A DNA stretch of 33,581 nucleotides. Source: Betaproteobacteria bacterium. Its GTDB lineage: Bacteria; Pseudomonadota; Gammaproteobacteria; Burkholderiales; Burkholderiaceae_C. Below are positions 8,599-17,447 of the stretch, in pieces. The notes beneath the pieces were generated by a model. That model had not been told where the DNA came from. It saw nothing but the letters and a program-made list of their open reading frames with translations, and ran no database searches. The stretch is taken from assembly GCA_028870715.1 (NCBI GenBank), contig JAGWOZ010000012.1, positions 1-33,581 on the forward strand, given 5' to 3'. Every line of letters begins with the position of its first letter. Position 1 is the first letter of the stretch. Both the position numbers and the translations under genes were made by a program.

Positions 8599-8915
8599 CG
8601 AACGCATCCATCGGCCACGCGCAGGCGCCCGCGGGCAACCACGCGCGTGCTGGCGTGCAGGCTGAATGTCACGAGCCCCGAACCCGTGGTGTCTTGACGC
8701 AGGTCCAGCGCCTCGCCGGGCAAGACGGGCGAGAAAAACTTCACCGATGCAACGTGCCACGCGCTTTCGTCAAGGCCGCAGCGTAGGCACACGGCGTGCA
8801 CGACACTGTCGAGCAGCATCGCTCCCGGTGTGATGGGACTGCCGGGAAAGTGCCCCGCATAAACAGGGTGCTCGGCAGGCGGAGCCGTCAGCAATTCAGT
8901 CGGCATGGTTGTCAT
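8595..8915 (-). CDS. apeI: 3-hydroxyacyl-ACP dehydratase subunit (ApeI-like hotdog protein)
   Basis: A 106-residue FabA/FabZ-type hotdog protein. The signature GHFPGSPITPGAMLLD at residues 21-36 contains the likely catalytic His22 and acidic Asp36. It is expected to pair with the ApeP-like protein encoded at the far end of the operon to form the dehydratase. Start choice is uncertain: ATG at 8915 (20-nt overlap with the AMP-ligase end) or ATG at 8906 (11-nt overlap); neither has a strong ribosome-binding site. Confidence 0.83.
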   Translation of the reverse strand: MTTMPTELLTAPPAEHPVYAGHFPGSPITPGAMLLDSVVHAVCLRCGLDESAWHVASVKFFSPVLPGEALDLRQDTTGSGLVTFSLHASTRVVARGRLRVADGCVR

Positions 8916-10269
8916 CGTCGATGAGGTGTCGTGCCGATGCACGTGTGGCCAACGCGGACAAAGCGTCGCGAGGGAGTTTGCCCGTTGCATTGCGCGGCAA
9001 GGTGTCGACAAAGACCAGCGGTCGTGGCATGAATGCCGGGTCAAGGCGTTCACGCAGTGCCTCGCGCACGACGGCGCGATCAATCGCGGGAGCGACGACG
9101 AAGGCCATCAGTCGGGCCACGGACACGTCAGCGCCAGCATCGGGCATGAAGAACGCGCCGTCTTGCACGCCGGGGATGCTCGTGAGTTGATGGTTGAGGT
9201 GAGCCAGAGAGCTGCGTTTGCCGGCGATGTTGATCATGTCGGCGCCGCGTCCGTGCAAGAAAAAGCGGCGGTCGTCGACGATTTCAATGATGTCGTGCAG
9301 CACCTGGGCTTGGGCAAGATGTCCGCCCGTGACTCGGACTTGCCCATGCGGTTCTGGCTCCAGGCGCACTCCGGGAAAAAGCTCCCAGACATCTGTGCGC
9401 GCTGTGCGGCGGGTGGCGATCTGACCGGTTTCGGTCGAGCCGTAGATCTCCACAAGAGGGGCGTTCAGGCGGCCCTCGGCCTCTTGCGCCAGATCCCGTG
9501 GCAGCGGGGCTGTAGCCGACAAAACCAAGTTCAAGGGGGGAATGCGGACGTGGGTAGCAAGCAGTGCGCGCAAGTGCACGGGCGAAGTGACCAGCATTCG
9601 CGGAGCGCGGATGCGCGTTAGCGCGGCGGCAACGTCGGCTGGATAGAACGGCTGCTCGGCGCTCATCGCCACGCAACCATGCAGCGCAATGAGCGCTGTC
9701 GACTCGAATCCGTACATGTGCTGAGGGGGAACCGTGCCCACCAGAGCATGGGCGCGGCCGTCGCGAAGGCCAAGGCGCAAGGCGCCGGCCTGCACGCACT
9801 CAGCAAGCGATCCCCAGGTCTTTGGATGGGGCACCGGGGCTGCGGTGGATCCGGAGGTGAAGACCTGCGCGACCACACGGGCGGCTTCGATGTGCGGCAT
9901 GTTCACCATGGCAGTCGCGTCGCAACCGACGTTGCGATCGGCATACTCGACACGCGGCAGTTGGATGCCGTCGTCATGGTCGCTCAGACAGAACGCATCA
10001 GGGGCCAGGTTGCGCAGTTGACAGATCGACTCGGGCGTGCGTGTTGACGGCAGAAGGCTGATCTTTCCGGTGATGACCGAGGCGCCGAACCCCACCAGAA
10101 AGCGGTAGCGGTCTTTGCAGACGTTGAGGACGTGGCCGCTCGCCGGGAGGCGGCTTGCAAGGGATTGCACGTCAAGCAGGAAGTCGCGCACCGTCACGGC
10201 ATGGCCATCGCGCCAAGCCAGTGTGTCGTCGGTGGACAGCCAGGAGACGAGCGGCAGTTGCATCAGCAT
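8896..10269 (-). CDS. apeH: AMP-dependent acyl-ACP/CoA ligase (starter activation, ApeH-like)
   Basis: A 457-residue adenylate-forming enzyme. Visible ANL motifs: the P-loop-like FTSGSTAAPVPHPKTW, IYGSTETGQ for ATP and substrate binding, the hinge-region HGRGADMINIAGKR, and the C-terminal catalytic Lys in NATGKLPRDAL. It is shorter than CoA ligases (500-600 residues), as is usual for APE AMP-ligases. It probably activates an aromatic acid such as 4-hydroxybenzoate and loads it on the ACP. ATG at 10269 is the first Met after the upstream gene and leaves a 58-nt gap; a second ATG lies at 10263. No clear Shine-Dalgarno sequence is visible, and a non-ATG start further upstream is possible. Confidence 0.87.
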   Translation of the reverse strand: MLMQLPLVSWLSTDDTLAWRDGHAVTVRDFLLDVQSLASRLPASGHVLNVCKDRYRFLVGFGASVITGKISLLPSTRTPESICQLRNLAPDAFCLSDHDDGIQLPRVEYADRNVGCDATAMVNMPHIEAARVVAQVFTSGSTAAPVPHPKTWGSLAECVQAGALRLGLRDGRAHALVGTVPPQHMYGFESTALIALHGCVAMSAEQPFYPADVAAALTRIRAPRMLVTSPVHLRALLATHVRIPPLNLVLSATAPLPRDLAQEAEGRLNAPLVEIYGSTETGQIATRRTARTDVWELFPGVRLEPEPHGQVRVTGGHLAQAQVLHDIIEIVDDRRFFLHGRGADMINIAGKRSSLAHLNHQLTSIPGVQDGAFFMPDAGADVSVARLMAFVVAPAIDRAVVREALRERLDPAFMPRPLVFVDTLPRNATGKLPRDALSALATRASARHLIDDDNHAD

Positions 10270-10327
10270 CGAAGATGGGGCACACAAGGGCTTGCGACAC
10301 TTGGGTGCGTGGGTGGGAAAACGCAGG

Positions 10328-11017
10328 TCAGCGCGTCTGCGAGCCGATGGCTGGCTGTAACGGAACGGCTGTGGCACTGCCACGTCTGCGATAGCGCATA
10401 AAGGCCGCCACGGCTTGCAAGGGGCCGGTGCGCTCGTGCGCGGGGAGCACCAGAACCCGCACGGCGTACTCGCCAACGAACATGATGGCCACAAGCGGCG
10501 CAACCAGCACGTCGGCGAACAAGGACCATACCGCTGGCGCGGCCACGAGAAACAAGGCGGTCGACACCAAAGCCATGACGGCAAAAAAGACAGTCCAGGC
10601 CCATGTCAGACCCCGTGTGTAGCGCGATGTGCGTGCGGAAATATGGCCATCGTGCGCCAAGAGCGCAAATTGCGTGATCAGGGCCACACGGCCACGCCGC
10701 AGGCTGCTGCCAAAGAGGAGGGCAAGCAGGGTCATCGGTCCGATGTTTTGGACCAGATAGCCCCAACGATAGTGTTGCAGGAGTACATCGCGGGCAAACC
10801 ACAGGACCAGCGCCGCAAGTACCACGACGGCAAGGGCACGGATGCGATGCAGCGACTTCCAGGCCATCCACACGCCGCCCAACAACAAGGGCGCGTAAGC
10901 GAGTCCAGCACCTAGCAGGGTGGGGTGGGCCGACCGGGCGCAGACGTAGCTTGCCGCCGCATAGGTCACGCTTGCTGCGGCGACAAAGGCGCCTTGCATG
11001 ACAGCGCGCCAGCGCAT
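10328..11017 (-). CDS. COG4648-type integral membrane protein of the aryl polyene cluster
   Basis: A 229-residue protein with about six hydrophobic segments. It has the feature usual for the small membrane protein found between ACP and AMP-ligase in APE clusters, including LITQFALLAHDGHISARTSR followed by a TRGLTWAWTVFFAVMA helix. The molecular function is unknown. The ATG at 11017 starts 1 nt after the ACP stop, so coupling is strong; the longer open frame to 11194 lies over the ACP gene and is a shadow. Confidence 0.82.
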   Translation of the reverse strand: MRWRAVMQGAFVAAASVTYAAASYVCARSAHPTLLGAGLAYAPLLLGGVWMAWKSLHRIRALAVVVLAALVLWFARDVLLQHYRWGYLVQNIGPMTLLALLFGSSLRRGRVALITQFALLAHDGHISARTSRYTRGLTWAWTVFFAVMALVSTALFLVAAPAVWSLFADVLVAPLVAIMFVGEYAVRVLVLPAHERTGPLQAVAAFMRYRRRGSATAVPLQPAIGSQTR

Positions 11018-11018
11018 G

Positions 11019-11309
11019 TCAATGTGTCCGGTGGGCGGCCACGTAATTGGCCAAGCTGCGCAGGGAACGAAAGATCTGCTGGTTGTTCGCGTCGTCGGCG
11101 CGGAGTTGCACGCCAAAATTCTTGGACACGACCAAGGCAAGCTCGAGAATGTCGATCGAATCCAGCCCCAGGCCATCGCCATACAGCGGTGCATCAGGGT
11201 CGATCTCAGTGGGGGCTACCTCGAGGTTGAGTGATTCGATAATCAAGCCCGCCAAATCGCGGAGAAGCGCAGGTTCGGTGGTTAATGCAGGTATTTGTGG
11301 CACGGACAT
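11019..11309 (-). CDS. Acyl carrier protein, first visible gene of the aryl polyene operon
   Basis: A 96-residue ACP; the phosphopantetheine attachment site is Ser51 in GLGLDSIDILEL, followed by the usual helix. It carries the starter and growing polyene. Known APE clusters encode two ACPs (ApeE and ApeF); only one is visible here, and nothing resembling a second is seen up to 11,515. The ATG at 11309 has only a poor Shine-Dalgarno region. The gene ends one base before the membrane protein start. Confidence 0.88.
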   Translation of the reverse strand: MSVPQIPALTTEPALLRDLAGLIIESLNLEVAPTEIDPDAPLYGDGLGLDSIDILELALVVSKNFGVQLRADDANNQQIFRSLRSLANYVAAHRTH

Positions 11310-11515
11310 GGCGCCGAAAAGTCGTGGAAAGGATGCAGAATGAGCCCCGCGATGATAAAGGAACCACCCGGTTCCACCATTTCAGCCTGGGACCGCAGCG
11401 CGGCTTGGCTCAAGGCGCCAAGCCTTTCGAGTCCCTGCCGCGCATGTGTCAAATTCGTCGAAGCGGGCGCGAGCTTCACTCCGGGATTTGGCCGAGTGAA
11501 CGTCACCCGGTCTGT
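11310..11515. other. Intergenic region upstream of the aryl polyene operon
   Basis: 206 nt between the secreted Pro/Tyr-rich protein gene (also minus) and the ACP gene. The operon promoter should lie here unless transcription reads through from the upstream gene. I see no convincing -35/-10 pair or terminator hairpin. A GTG-initiated minus-strand frame (11282-11506) spans it, but it overlaps the ACP start and has no recognisable protein features. Confidence 0.5.
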
Positions 11516-11845
11516 TCAACGCTCGTCGTCATCGTCGTGACGGCGATGCCAGGCGCGGCGGTAACCCCAATAGGGGCGCGTGTCGCGCATATAGCCCCCA
11601 TAGGTGACATAGCCGGGGTTATAGATGACCCGCGGCGGAGCATAGACCACCGGAGGCGGAGCGTAGACCACGGGGGGCGGTGCCACGTAGATCGGGGGTG
11701 GCGCCACTGGGTAGACGTTGCCAAAATTGGCCGCCACTCCGGGCGTGCCCACGCCCAGCGACCAATAGACACCATCCGCGTGGGCGGAAGGCGCCAGCGC
11801 GGCAGATGCCGACAGGGCCGAGGCCAGCAAGAATGTGCGGATCAT
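11516..11845 (-). CDS. Small secreted Pro/Tyr-rich repeat protein
   Basis: A 109-residue protein. Residues 1-23 form a signal peptide ending APSAHA. The middle carries a short tandem motif of the form YVAPPP/VVYAPPP/VVYAPP, and the C-terminus is rich in Tyr, Arg, His and Asp, ending in a DDDDER tail. It resembles the PXPV-repeat exported proteins common in Burkholderiales, whose role is unknown. The ATG at 11845 follows a GGAG ribosome-binding site. It is encoded on the same strand as, and directly upstream of, the APE operon; whether they are linked is not shown. Confidence 0.8.
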   Translation of the reverse strand: MIRTFLLASALSASAALAPSAHADGVYWSLGVGTPGVAANFGNVYPVAPPPIYVAPPPVVYAPPPVVYAPPRVIYNPGYVTYGGYMRDTRPYWGYRRAWHRRHDDDDER

Positions 11846-12255
11846 GAGGTTTCTCCAAATGAGACTGCATACATGGCGTCCATAACGGGATCGAGATGGG
11901 CGGAGCCGACAGTCGTCGCCACGCATTTGTGACTAAATGAAACATCATGCGGAGATTTCAAAGGTCTTGGTCCAGGAGCTCAACGCATTCGCAAGAGCGT
12001 CGAGTCGGGTGAAAGAGGCGCAAATTATCATTGAGACAGCTGGTCCAGGGCCTGCGCAAGCGGTGGTCGAGTGCGACCGTGGTCACACATGCGCAACAGT
12101 CGAGACCAGCGGCGTTGCGTGGCGCGCCTTTGAGGACTTGGCACGGATGCAAACCGGCGCTACCAGGGTCGGTTCGCTTGCGCCTGATGGCTGCACCATG
12201 GGACAGATGGCGTGCTCCATGAGCCGCCGATAAAACACGGGATGAGGAATCGTCT
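11846..12255. other. Divergent intergenic region
   Basis: About 410 nt between the divergently transcribed secreted protein (minus) and PAP2 phosphatase (plus). It should hold both promoters. A 98-codon plus-strand frame (11937-12233) is present, but it has no ribosome-binding site or family resemblance that I can see, and I do not call it a gene. Confidence 0.45.
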
Positions 12256-12981
12256 ATGCCGTTGTCGAACTCGAGCGCGCTCCCAGCGACCCCCGGCGCA
12301 ACAGAACTGATGTTGCGGACATTGAAGGTTCTCCGGTCTCATTTTTGGCTCAAGTCCGTCGGAACGTCGTCATTCATGCTGGTATTTTTTGTCGCCTACT
12401 TTTATTTGCTCAAACATCCGGACGGCCATGTGACGACGATGCCCCTCACGGCACTTGATCGCTGGATTGGGTTTCAGCCGTGGGCCTTGCCGATCTATTT
12501 GTCGCTGTGGGTTTATGTTTCGTTGCCGCCCGCCTTGATGGCGTCGCGAAGCGACATCATCGGTTTTGGCACGCGCATTGGCGCCTTGTGTCTGATTGGT
12601 CTGGCGGTGTTCTATGTCTGCCCGACCAAGGTTCCGCCCGTGTCCATTGACTTTGCGCGGCATCCGGATTTCTCAATCCTTAAGGGTGTCGACGCGGGCG
12701 GCAACGCCTGTCCGTCCCTGCATGTGGCCACGGCTGTATTCGCTGCATTTTGGCTGGATCGGATGGCCCCAGGGCTGGGCTTTGGCACCCGGATGCGTGG
12801 CATCAACGCGCTTTGGTGCGCAGCCATTGCCTACTCGACCATTGCGACAGGCCAGCACGTCGCTGTAGACGTGCTGGCCGGGGCCGCACTGGGCGCAACG
12901 ATGGCTTTGCTCACCAGGCCGCGCCTTCTTCTTCGCCAATCCGCGGGAGATCTCAGCGAGCGTGTTAAGGCTGCGCCGTGA
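12256..12981 (+). CDS. PAP2-family membrane phosphatase
   Basis: A 241-residue integral membrane phosphatase. Several hydrophobic segments precede the PAP2 active site: CPSLHVA (His156, residues 152-158) and the second motif ATGQHVAVDVLAG (His201, Asp205). The N-terminal KxxxxxxRP motif is represented only loosely (around CPTKVPP, residues 122-128), as in the inositol-phosphotransferase-like PAP2 branch. The substrate is probably a lipid (pyro)phosphate at the periplasmic face. The ATG at 12256 follows a GAGGAA ribosome-binding site. It is divergent from the secreted protein gene. Confidence 0.85.
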   Translation: MPLSNSSALPATPGATELMLRTLKVLRSHFWLKSVGTSSFMLVFFVAYFYLLKHPDGHVTTMPLTALDRWIGFQPWALPIYLSLWVYVSLPPALMASRSDIIGFGTRIGALCLIGLAVFYVCPTKVPPVSIDFARHPDFSILKGVDAGGNACPSLHVATAVFAAFWLDRMAPGLGFGTRMRGINALWCAAIAYSTIATGQHVAVDVLAGAALGATMALLTRPRLLLRQSAGDLSERVKAAP

Positions 12982-13319
12982 TTGAGGCTGCAACCGCACA
13001 ATCGGTGTGCTTTGGCATGCTGGTGGGCGACCTCTCCGCATACCAGGCATGCGGACACGCGGGGATGTCGTGCGAAATGCGTCGTAAGTAAGGATTACAT
13101 CGCTCTGTGCATGTCAACGATTGGCGGGCAATCTACGGCATGTCGCAGCCGATGTTGCGTACGCGACGCGCCTGCAGGGTGTGTCCGGGGCCACGCGTTT
13201 GGCATCACCGATCCTTCTGCAGCGACGGCAGGCTTGCGCCGCGCGAATGCGTTTGATGGAGAATAGGGCGTTTTACACAGGCTGGGCAGGTGCTCGGCCT
13301 GCGTTTGGCCCCATTTCCC
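12982..13319. other. Intergenic region before glnS
   Basis: About 340 nt between the PAP2 gene and glnS. Only short shadow frames occur here, none with protein-family resemblance. It presumably contains the glnS promoter; no clear terminator hairpin follows the PAP2 gene. Confidence 0.4.
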
Positions 13320-15098
13320 ATGCAGCCCACGGATTCCAGCAGCCCCAAAGCATCCAACTTCCTACGCCAGATCATCGAGGCCGACTTGGCTAGCGGCCGT
13401 GATGCCGGCCGGCGCTTCGCCGGCACTCCCGGTGATGCGCAACAGCTCGCCGATGCCCCACTGGACACGGCGCGCATTCGCACGCGTTTTCCGCCGGAGC
13501 CAAACGGCTACCTGCACATTGGCCATGCCAAGAGCATTTGCCTGAATTTCGGGCTGGCACAGGACTATGGTGGCGTGTGCCATCTTCGCCTGGACGACAC
13601 GAATCCCGAGAAGGAAGACGAGGAGTACGTGCAGGCCATACGCGACGCAGTGCGATGGCTAGGCTTTGATTGGGTGGTCGGCGGCGTCAACCATGAGTAC
13701 TTTGCGAGCGATGACTTCGACTTCATGTATCGCGGCGCCTGCGCGCTGATCAAGGCGGGGTTGGCCTATGTGGACGAGCAGTCGCCTGAGGACATGCGTC
13801 GAAATCGTGGCACGCTTACCGAACCCGGCGTGAACAGCCCTTGGCGCGAGCGGCCGCCGAGCGAAAGCCTGGAACGCTTTGAGGCCATGCGTGCTGGCAA
13901 GCATGCCGAGGGCAGCATGGTGTTGCGCGCAAAGATCGATATGGCAGCGCCCAACATCAACTTGCGCGACCCGGCCATTTATCGCATCAAGTTCGCACAC
14001 CACCATCGCACGGGCGACCGCTGGTGCATCTACCCGATGTACACCTATGCGCACCCGGTCGAGGATGCTTTGGAGCGCATCACCCACAGCATCTGCACCT
14101 TGGAGTTTGAGGACCAACGACCTTTCTACGACTGGGTTCTCGCCCAGCTTGCCAACCTTGGCCTGCTGGCCCGCCCCTTGCCGCACCAGCACGAATTCGC
14201 ACGCCTGAATTTGACCTACGTTGTCACCAGCAAACGCAAGCTCGCTCAGTTGGTGAATGAGCGCTACGTCGACGGATGGGATGATCCGCGCTTACCGACA
14301 ATTGCCGGGCTGCGACGGCGCGGCTATACGCCGGGTGCTCTTCGTCTTTTCGCCGAGCGCATCGGCGTGAGCAAATCCGATTCGTGGATTGATGACACGA
14401 CCCTTGACGGGGCGCTGCGCGACGACCTCGATCCCCAGGCGCCGCGAGCCATGGCCGTGCTGGATCCCATCAAGCTTGTCCTGACCAACTGGGACGCCGT
14501 CATGGGCAGCGGGGTGCTCGATGACTGCCATGCGCCGGTGCACCCGCATCATCCCGAATGGGGTCAACGTCACTTCAAGCTTGGTCCTCAGGTATGGATC
14601 GAGCGCGGAGATTTCGAGAACATTCCACCGAAGGGTTTTTTCCGGCTGTTTCCTGGCAACCGGGTGCGCCTCAAGTACGGCCATGTCGTCGAATGCACCG
14701 GCGCGACCTTCGACGCGCATGGCCAAGTCACTGAAGTCCAGGCCACGCTGGTGCCCGACACGAAGAGCGGAACACCCGGGGCCAATGCGGTGAAAGTCAA
14801 AGGCGTGATTACCTGGGTGAGCGCAGCCGACGCTGCGCCAGCGCAGGTGCGCTTGTACGGCCGCCTGTTCACTCAGCCGCAGCCTGACGCTGGGGGGCGC
14901 GATTTTCTCTCTGTGCTCAATCCCGATAGTCTGCGCGTCGTTTCTGGGTGGGTCGAGCCGAGCGCGGCGCACGCGCCTTGTGGTACCAGCTTTCAGTTCG
15001 AACGGCATGGCTATTTCGTGACCGACCTTCGTGATCACGCGCCGGGTCGGGCTGTGTTTAACCGCACGACAACACTGCGCGACGGTCGCGCAGGCTGA
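13320..15098 (+). CDS. glnS: Glutaminyl-tRNA synthetase
   Basis: Charges tRNA-Gln with glutamine; cytoplasmic class I synthetase. The 592-residue protein has the class I HIGH motif in PEPNGYLHIGHAKS (HIGH at 66-69), the LRLDDTNPEKEDEEYV stretch typical of GlnRS/GluRS, and the second class I motif as TSKRK at about residues 303-307. The C-terminal anticodon-binding beta-barrels follow. It is somewhat longer than the E. coli enzyme (about 554), mainly from the N-terminal extension. ATG 13320 is used; a GTG at 13290 would add 10 residues. No strong ribosome-binding site is seen at either. Presence of GlnRS implies direct glutaminylation. Confidence 0.96.
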   Translation: MQPTDSSSPKASNFLRQIIEADLASGRDAGRRFAGTPGDAQQLADAPLDTARIRTRFPPEPNGYLHIGHAKSICLNFGLAQDYGGVCHLRLDDTNPEKEDEEYVQAIRDAVRWLGFDWVVGGVNHEYFASDDFDFMYRGACALIKAGLAYVDEQSPEDMRRNRGTLTEPGVNSPWRERPPSESLERFEAMRAGKHAEGSMVLRAKIDMAAPNINLRDPAIYRIKFAHHHRTGDRWCIYPMYTYAHPVEDALERITHSICTLEFEDQRPFYDWVLAQLANLGLLARPLPHQHEFARLNLTYVVTSKRKLAQLVNERYVDGWDDPRLPTIAGLRRRGYTPGALRLFAERIGVSKSDSWIDDTTLDGALRDDLDPQAPRAMAVLDPIKLVLTNWDAVMGSGVLDDCHAPVHPHHPEWGQRHFKLGPQVWIERGDFENIPPKGFFRLFPGNRVRLKYGHVVECTGATFDAHGQVTEVQATLVPDTKSGTPGANAVKVKGVITWVSAADAAPAQVRLYGRLFTQPQPDAGGRDFLSVLNPDSLRVVSGWVEPSAAHAPCGTSFQFERHGYFVTDLRDHAPGRAVFNRTTTLRDGRAG

Positions 15099-15125
15099 GC
15101 GCGCAAGCTACGCCGATCTTCGCAC

Positions 15126-15932
15126 TTGGCCATGGCCTGTCTCAGCCTCCGCATGCCTGGTGCGCAGCTCGCCGAGGGCTGTTCGTCGTTGGCGGCTGCC
15201 GCGGACTTGGCTAGCCAAGGCCTGTCCGAGCAGGGATTTTGCATAGCGCGGCCGGACGCGCTGGCGAAGTTGTGTGAAGTACCACCCGGTGCGTGTGCGG
15301 CAGCAGCGTCGTTTTGGGAGGCGTTGCCGCCTGACGGCTATTTAAAGGATGGCGGACATTACCGTAGCCGTCGCCACGGCAGTTTTATCCAACACCTGCA
15401 TGCTGCGGCCGGCGCGTCGGACCTGGAACAGGTGCCGCAACGGGCCCATTACCAGCCCCCCACCTTCAACGCGCTGCACGGCGGTCTGGTCCGGTGGTAC
15501 CCCCCATTGGATGGGCAACTCGTGGCCATGCCGTGCTTTCGCGGGCTGGTCGCGGGCTTGGGGCGAGTGTTCGCCGGGCAGCGACCCGTTCGACAGTGGT
15601 TTGTCGAGGTACACCAGTTCCGTATCGATACCCATGGCGGCGTCGGGCGCCCTACGCCGGAGGGGGCGCATCGCGACGGCGTGGATTTCGTGGGCGTCAT
15701 CTTGGTGCAGCGTCAAGGGATTCGCGGGGGAGAAACTCGCGTGTTCGAACTCGATGGGCCGTACGGTGTGCGCTTTACGCTTGACCAACCCTGGAGTGCT
15801 CTGCTGATGGATGACACCCGCGTGATCCACGAAACGACACCCATCGTGCCGCTCGATGCAGCCGCCTCAGGCTGGCGCGATACCTTGGTTTTGACATACC
15901 GCGCCGCCGGCTTCATGGATCCGCCTGGTTAG
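15126..15932 (+). CDS. 2OG-Fe(II) dioxygenase family protein (PF10014-like)
   Basis: A 268-residue protein resembling the 2OG-Fe dioxygenase family that includes bacterial free amino acid hydroxylases. The iron site is visible: HRD (His182-x-Asp184) in EGAHRDGVDF and distal His235 in DTRVIHETTPI, with Arg251 or Arg259 (WRDTLVLTYR) as the likely 2-oxoglutarate anchor. It probably hydroxylates an amino acid or a related small molecule; the substrate is unknown. It lies 27 nt after glnS on the same strand, so co-transcription is possible. ATG 15126 is used; ATG 15132 is an equal alternative. Confidence 0.82.
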   Translation: MAMACLSLRMPGAQLAEGCSSLAAAADLASQGLSEQGFCIARPDALAKLCEVPPGACAAAASFWEALPPDGYLKDGGHYRSRRHGSFIQHLHAAAGASDLEQVPQRAHYQPPTFNALHGGLVRWYPPLDGQLVAMPCFRGLVAGLGRVFAGQRPVRQWFVEVHQFRIDTHGGVGRPTPEGAHRDGVDFVGVILVQRQGIRGGETRVFELDGPYGVRFTLDQPWSALLMDDTRVIHETTPIVPLDAAASGWRDTLVLTYRAAGFMDPPG

Positions 15933-16394
15933 GTTGCGCGCCACACCCATAAGCGGAACTTCTGGGGTTGGCCGGCGGCACGCTGCACTGGGGGCGCGCT
16001 GACTGCAAGGTGCCCGCCATCGCGGCATTGGCGCATTGCCTACGCGAATACGCTGGAACACGTTTGGCCGCGCAAGGCAATTGCGCCAGCGTTCTGGAAC
16101 CGGCATTGCACTCGCAGGCCAGGCACCGCGCCCGGTGGAGCGCGGTTTTCGCATATGCACGGGTTCTGTGCCGGGTCTCAAGAGAGCGAGCGCGCGAAGC
16201 CGCCGAACCGATCACCATCTACGGCAGTTGAACGCGTAACAAGCGGGTCGTATCGTGCCGGGAAGGCTGAATTCAATTGGCTTTTGTGTGACGCCCGCCG
16301 GTAGCGTCAGGCAGGGGAAAGCTCGCACGGCTTATGCTTCGCTGCTATTGCCGGCAGCAGTCGGCGACAGCGACTTAGCCTTTGGAGCCCCCGC
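15933..16394. other. Intergenic region before isocitrate dehydrogenase
   Basis: About 460 nt. Small frames occur on both strands, but none looks like a known protein. A short inverted repeat, TGACGC (16289-16294) and GCGTCA (16304-16309), lies about 86 nt upstream of the dehydrogenase start and could be an operator or just a weak hairpin. Confidence 0.35.
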
Positions 16395-17426
16395 ATGACC
16401 GCACGCATCCCCGCCACCCTGATCGCCGGCGACGGCATTGGTCCCGAAATCATGGCCGCCACGCTGACCGTGCTCGAGGCGCTGCAGGCGCCGTTTGACT
16501 GGGATGCCCAAGTCGCGGGTCTCGGTGGCGTGAACACGGCGGGCGATCCGCTGCCGCAAGCCACGCTGGACAGCATTCGCAAGACGCGTCTGGCGCTCAA
16601 AGGCCCCTTGGAAACACCTTCTGGCGGTGGATACCGATCGAGCAATGTGCGATTGCGCGAAGCGTTCAAGCTCTACGCGAACATGCGTCCGGCCAAGACC
16701 CTGATTCCGGGCGGCCGCTTCGACAACATTGACCTGATGGTCTTCCGCGAGAATGTGGAGGGTCTGTACATGGGCTATGAGCATTACATCCCCATCGACG
16801 ACGACCCGCACGCAGTGGCCATCGCGACCGGCGTCAACACCCGGCAGGGGGCGCGGCATATTCTTGACTATGCGTTTCAAACCGCGATCAGCATGGGGCG
16901 CAAGAAGGTGACGGTGGTGCACAAGGCCAACATCATGAAGGCGCTCACGGGGATTTTCCTGGAAACCGCATACCAGTTGCACAAGGAGAAATATGCGGGG
17001 CAAATCGCCCTCGACGACGTCATTGTCGACGCATGTTGTATGAAACTTGTGATCAACCCCTGGCAGTTCGACACGTTGGTCACAACCAACCTGTTCGGGG
17101 ACATACTGTCAGACCTCGCCGCCGGACTTGTCGGCGGCCTAGGCATGGCCCCCGGGGCCAATATCGGACAAGACGCCGCAATTTTCGAGGCCGTCCATGG
17201 CTCGGCACCCGACATAGCAGGCAAAGGCATTGCCAACCCGATTGCGCTGATGCTGGCCGGCGGCCTAATGCTCGACCACGTCCGCCTCCATGACAAGGCG
17301 CAACGCCTGCGCCAAGCAATCTCCGAGACGCTGAATGCGGACGGTGTGCGCACAGGCGACCTCGGCGGCAAGGCGAGTACCAAGGACTTTACCGATGCGG
17401 TCGTCGCACGGATCCGCCAAAGCTAA
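16395..17426 (+). CDS. NAD-dependent isocitrate dehydrogenase (IDH/IMDH family)
   Basis: Oxidative decarboxylation of isocitrate to 2-oxoglutarate in the TCA cycle. A 343-residue member of the isocitrate/isopropylmalate dehydrogenase family. Motifs: IAGDGIGPEI at the N-terminus; SSNVRLREAFKLYANMRP, where Ser and the two Arg residues fit isocitrate rather than isopropylmalate binding; FRENVEGLYMGYEH; VHKANIMK; TTNLFGDILSDLAAGLVGG; and VHGSAPDIAGKGIANP. The short length and sequence type match the NAD-linked homodimeric branch rather than the roughly 415-residue NADP Icd. A GGAG ribosome-binding site precedes ATG 16395. Homoisocitrate or tartrate dehydrogenase are less likely alternatives. Confidence 0.88.
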   Translation: MTARIPATLIAGDGIGPEIMAATLTVLEALQAPFDWDAQVAGLGGVNTAGDPLPQATLDSIRKTRLALKGPLETPSGGGYRSSNVRLREAFKLYANMRPAKTLIPGGRFDNIDLMVFRENVEGLYMGYEHYIPIDDDPHAVAIATGVNTRQGARHILDYAFQTAISMGRKKVTVVHKANIMKALTGIFLETAYQLHKEKYAGQIALDDVIVDACCMKLVINPWQFDTLVTTNLFGDILSDLAAGLVGGLGMAPGANIGQDAAIFEAVHGSAPDIAGKGIANPIALMLAGGLMLDHVRLHDKAQRLRQAISETLNADGVRTGDLGGKASTKDFTDAVVARIRQS

Positions 17427-17447
17427 GTGTTGGGTGGTGATCCAAAT

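Noticed and set aside
11282-11506. GTG-started minus-strand frame upstream of the ACP gene, possibly a second ACP
   Set aside because: There is no ACP Ser motif or ribosome-binding site, and it overlaps the true ACP start.
11937-12233. Plus-strand 98-codon frame before the PAP2 gene
   Set aside because: No ribosome-binding site or family resemblance; it lies in the divergent promoter region.
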